Notes under the pieces: generated by a model | The model's database searches: none | What the model was told of the DNA's origin: nothing | Seen by the model: the letters and a program-made list of their open reading frames with translations, nothing else | Translations under genes and position numbers: made by a program | Source of the DNA: an uncultured Peptococcaceae bacterium | GTDB lineage: Bacteria; Bacillota; Peptococcia; Peptococcales; Peptococcaceae | Assembly (NCBI GenBank): GCA_902496505.1 | Contig: CABVBB010000135.1 | Location: 1 to 6,231 of the forward strand | Length of the DNA: 6,231 nt | Direction: 5' to 3' | Part shown: positions 5,556-6,231 of the stretch, piece after piece | Position numbering within the stretch: position 1 is the stretch's first letter | Layout: every line of letters starts with the position of its first letter

Positions 5556-6231
5556 GTGAAGCTGATCGATCAAATTACCTCTCCGGAGGATATCAAGCAA
5601 ATGGACATGGCAACGCTCAAAATATTAGCGCACGAAATCAGACAGCGTCTGGTGCAGGTGACCGCCAAAAACGGCGGTCATTTGGCGCCCAATCTGGGCG
5701 TTGTGGAATTGACGCTGGCCTTACACTATGTATATGATGCCCCCAAGGACAAGATCGTCTGGGATGTGGGCCATCAGGCTTATGTGCACAAGATCCTGAC
5801 CGGACGGGCAGACGCTATCGATACTGTGCGCACCTATGGCGGACTGTCGGGCTTTCCTAAGCGCAGTGAAAGTCCCTATGATGCCTTTGGCACAGGCCAC
5901 AGCAGCACCTCTATCTCAGCAGCGGTGGGCTTTGCGTTAGCCAGGGACAGACGGGGCGAGGATCATGAGGTCGTAGCTGTCATTGGCGACGGCGCTATGA
6001 CCGGCGGTATGGCCTATGAGGCGCTCAATTCTCTGGGGCAGATGAAGAGCAAGATGACCATCATCCTCAATGACAACGAGATGTCCATCGCACCTAATGT
6101 GGGCGGACTGGCGGAGTATCTCAACCGTGCGCGCACTGATCCCAAGTATGTGCAGAGCAAAGAGGACATCGAGCTCCTTTTGAAGAAGATCCCCAGCATC
6201 GGTGACAAGATGGTCAAAGTCGCCGATCGTC
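5556..6231 (+). CDS. dxs: 1-deoxy-D-xylulose-5-phosphate synthase, 3'-truncated by window edge
   Basis: The first 225 codons are present and open to the right edge; full-length enzymes have about 620-640 residues. Dxs is the thiamine-diphosphate enzyme that joins pyruvate and glyceraldehyde 3-phosphate to DXP, the entry to the MEP isoprenoid pathway and to thiamine and pyridoxal synthesis. The N-terminal domain is clear: [20 protein letters not shown] (40-59), where H42 corresponds to the essential His49 of E. coli (from memory), then [17 protein letters not shown] (68-84), [14 protein letters not shown] (112-125), and the thiamine-diphosphate motif GDGAMTGG (144-151) ending in [14 protein letters not shown] (172-185). 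The start is GTG, placed by a strong GGAGG. One small departure is AKNGGHL where many family members have a Thr or Ser before GGHL. It follows the DUF212 gene by 24 nt and belongs to the same unit as ispA. Confidence 0.97.
   Translation, partial: MKLIDQITSPEDIKQMDMATLKILAHEIRQRLVQVTAKNGGHLAPNLGVVELTLALHYVYDAPKDKIVWDVGHQAYVHKILTGRADAIDTVRTYGGLSGFPKRSESPYDAFGTGHSSTSISAAVGFALARDRRGEDHEVVAVIGDGAMTGGMAYEALNSLGQMKSKMTIILNDNEMSIAPNVGGLAEYLNRARTDPKYVQSKEDIELLLKKIPSIGDKMVKVADR
5659..5680 (+). repeat. Short perfect inverted repeat inside dxs
   Basis: TGACCGCC (5659-5666) and GGCGGTCA (5673-5680) form an 8-bp perfect stem around an A-rich 6-nt loop (AAAAAC). Two G-U pairs and an A-U pair could extend it. 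It lies about 100 nt into the gene over the codons for VTAKNGGH. By rough reckoning an 8-bp stem with a short loop is expected about once in two windows of this size, so it may be chance. Confidence 0.35.

Overview
The window is a gene-dense stretch read entirely from the + strand. It looks like the chromosome of an endospore-forming Firmicute. The first three genes are the 3' end of the spoIIIA sporulation operon. They are followed by the housekeeping run asp23/yqhY - nusB - xseA - xseB - ispA - DUF212 - dxs, which resembles the order known from Bacillus subtilis and its relatives. The exact lineage cannot be fixed from this sequence. G+C looks moderately above half. The direct step from spoIIIAH to the Asp23 gene (no accB-accC) and from nusB to xseA (no folD) would fit a sporulating Negativicute or a clostridial group rather than Bacillus, but that is inference.

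Layout: spoIIIAF (5'-truncated by the window edge), spoIIIAG and spoIIIAH (1-1757) overlap by 14 bp and 1 bp, so they are a tightly coupled transcription unit. They encode mother-cell membrane proteins of the SpoIIIA-SpoIIQ channel apparatus. A 68-bp gap (1758-1825) then holds a good sigma-A-type promoter with an extended -10 and no convincing terminator, so the housekeeping genes seem to start a unit of their own. That unit runs Asp23/Gls24 family protein, NusB (antitermination), exonuclease VII large and small subunits (ATGA overlap), a farnesyl-diphosphate-synthase-type prenyltransferase, a DUF212/divergent-PAP2 membrane protein and the first 225 codons of DXP synthase, which runs off the right edge. 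The only other gap of note is 85 bp between xseB and ispA.

Functionally the right half groups isoprenoid supply. Dxs makes the first dedicated MEP-pathway intermediate and IspA condenses the C5 products to a C15 diphosphate. Between them sits a membrane protein with a PAP2-like motif that could act on a lipid phosphate. The left half belongs to sporulation and the middle to RNA and DNA metabolism.

I found no mobile element, CRISPR array, tRNA, rRNA or riboswitch, and no clearly new system. The most notable non-coding signal is a near-perfect 13-bp stem-loop inside the start of xseA, with a second, competing 3' arm just downstream. Other points worth a look are the promoter gap with repeated CTGGT half-sites and the DUF212 gene placed between two isoprenoid genes.
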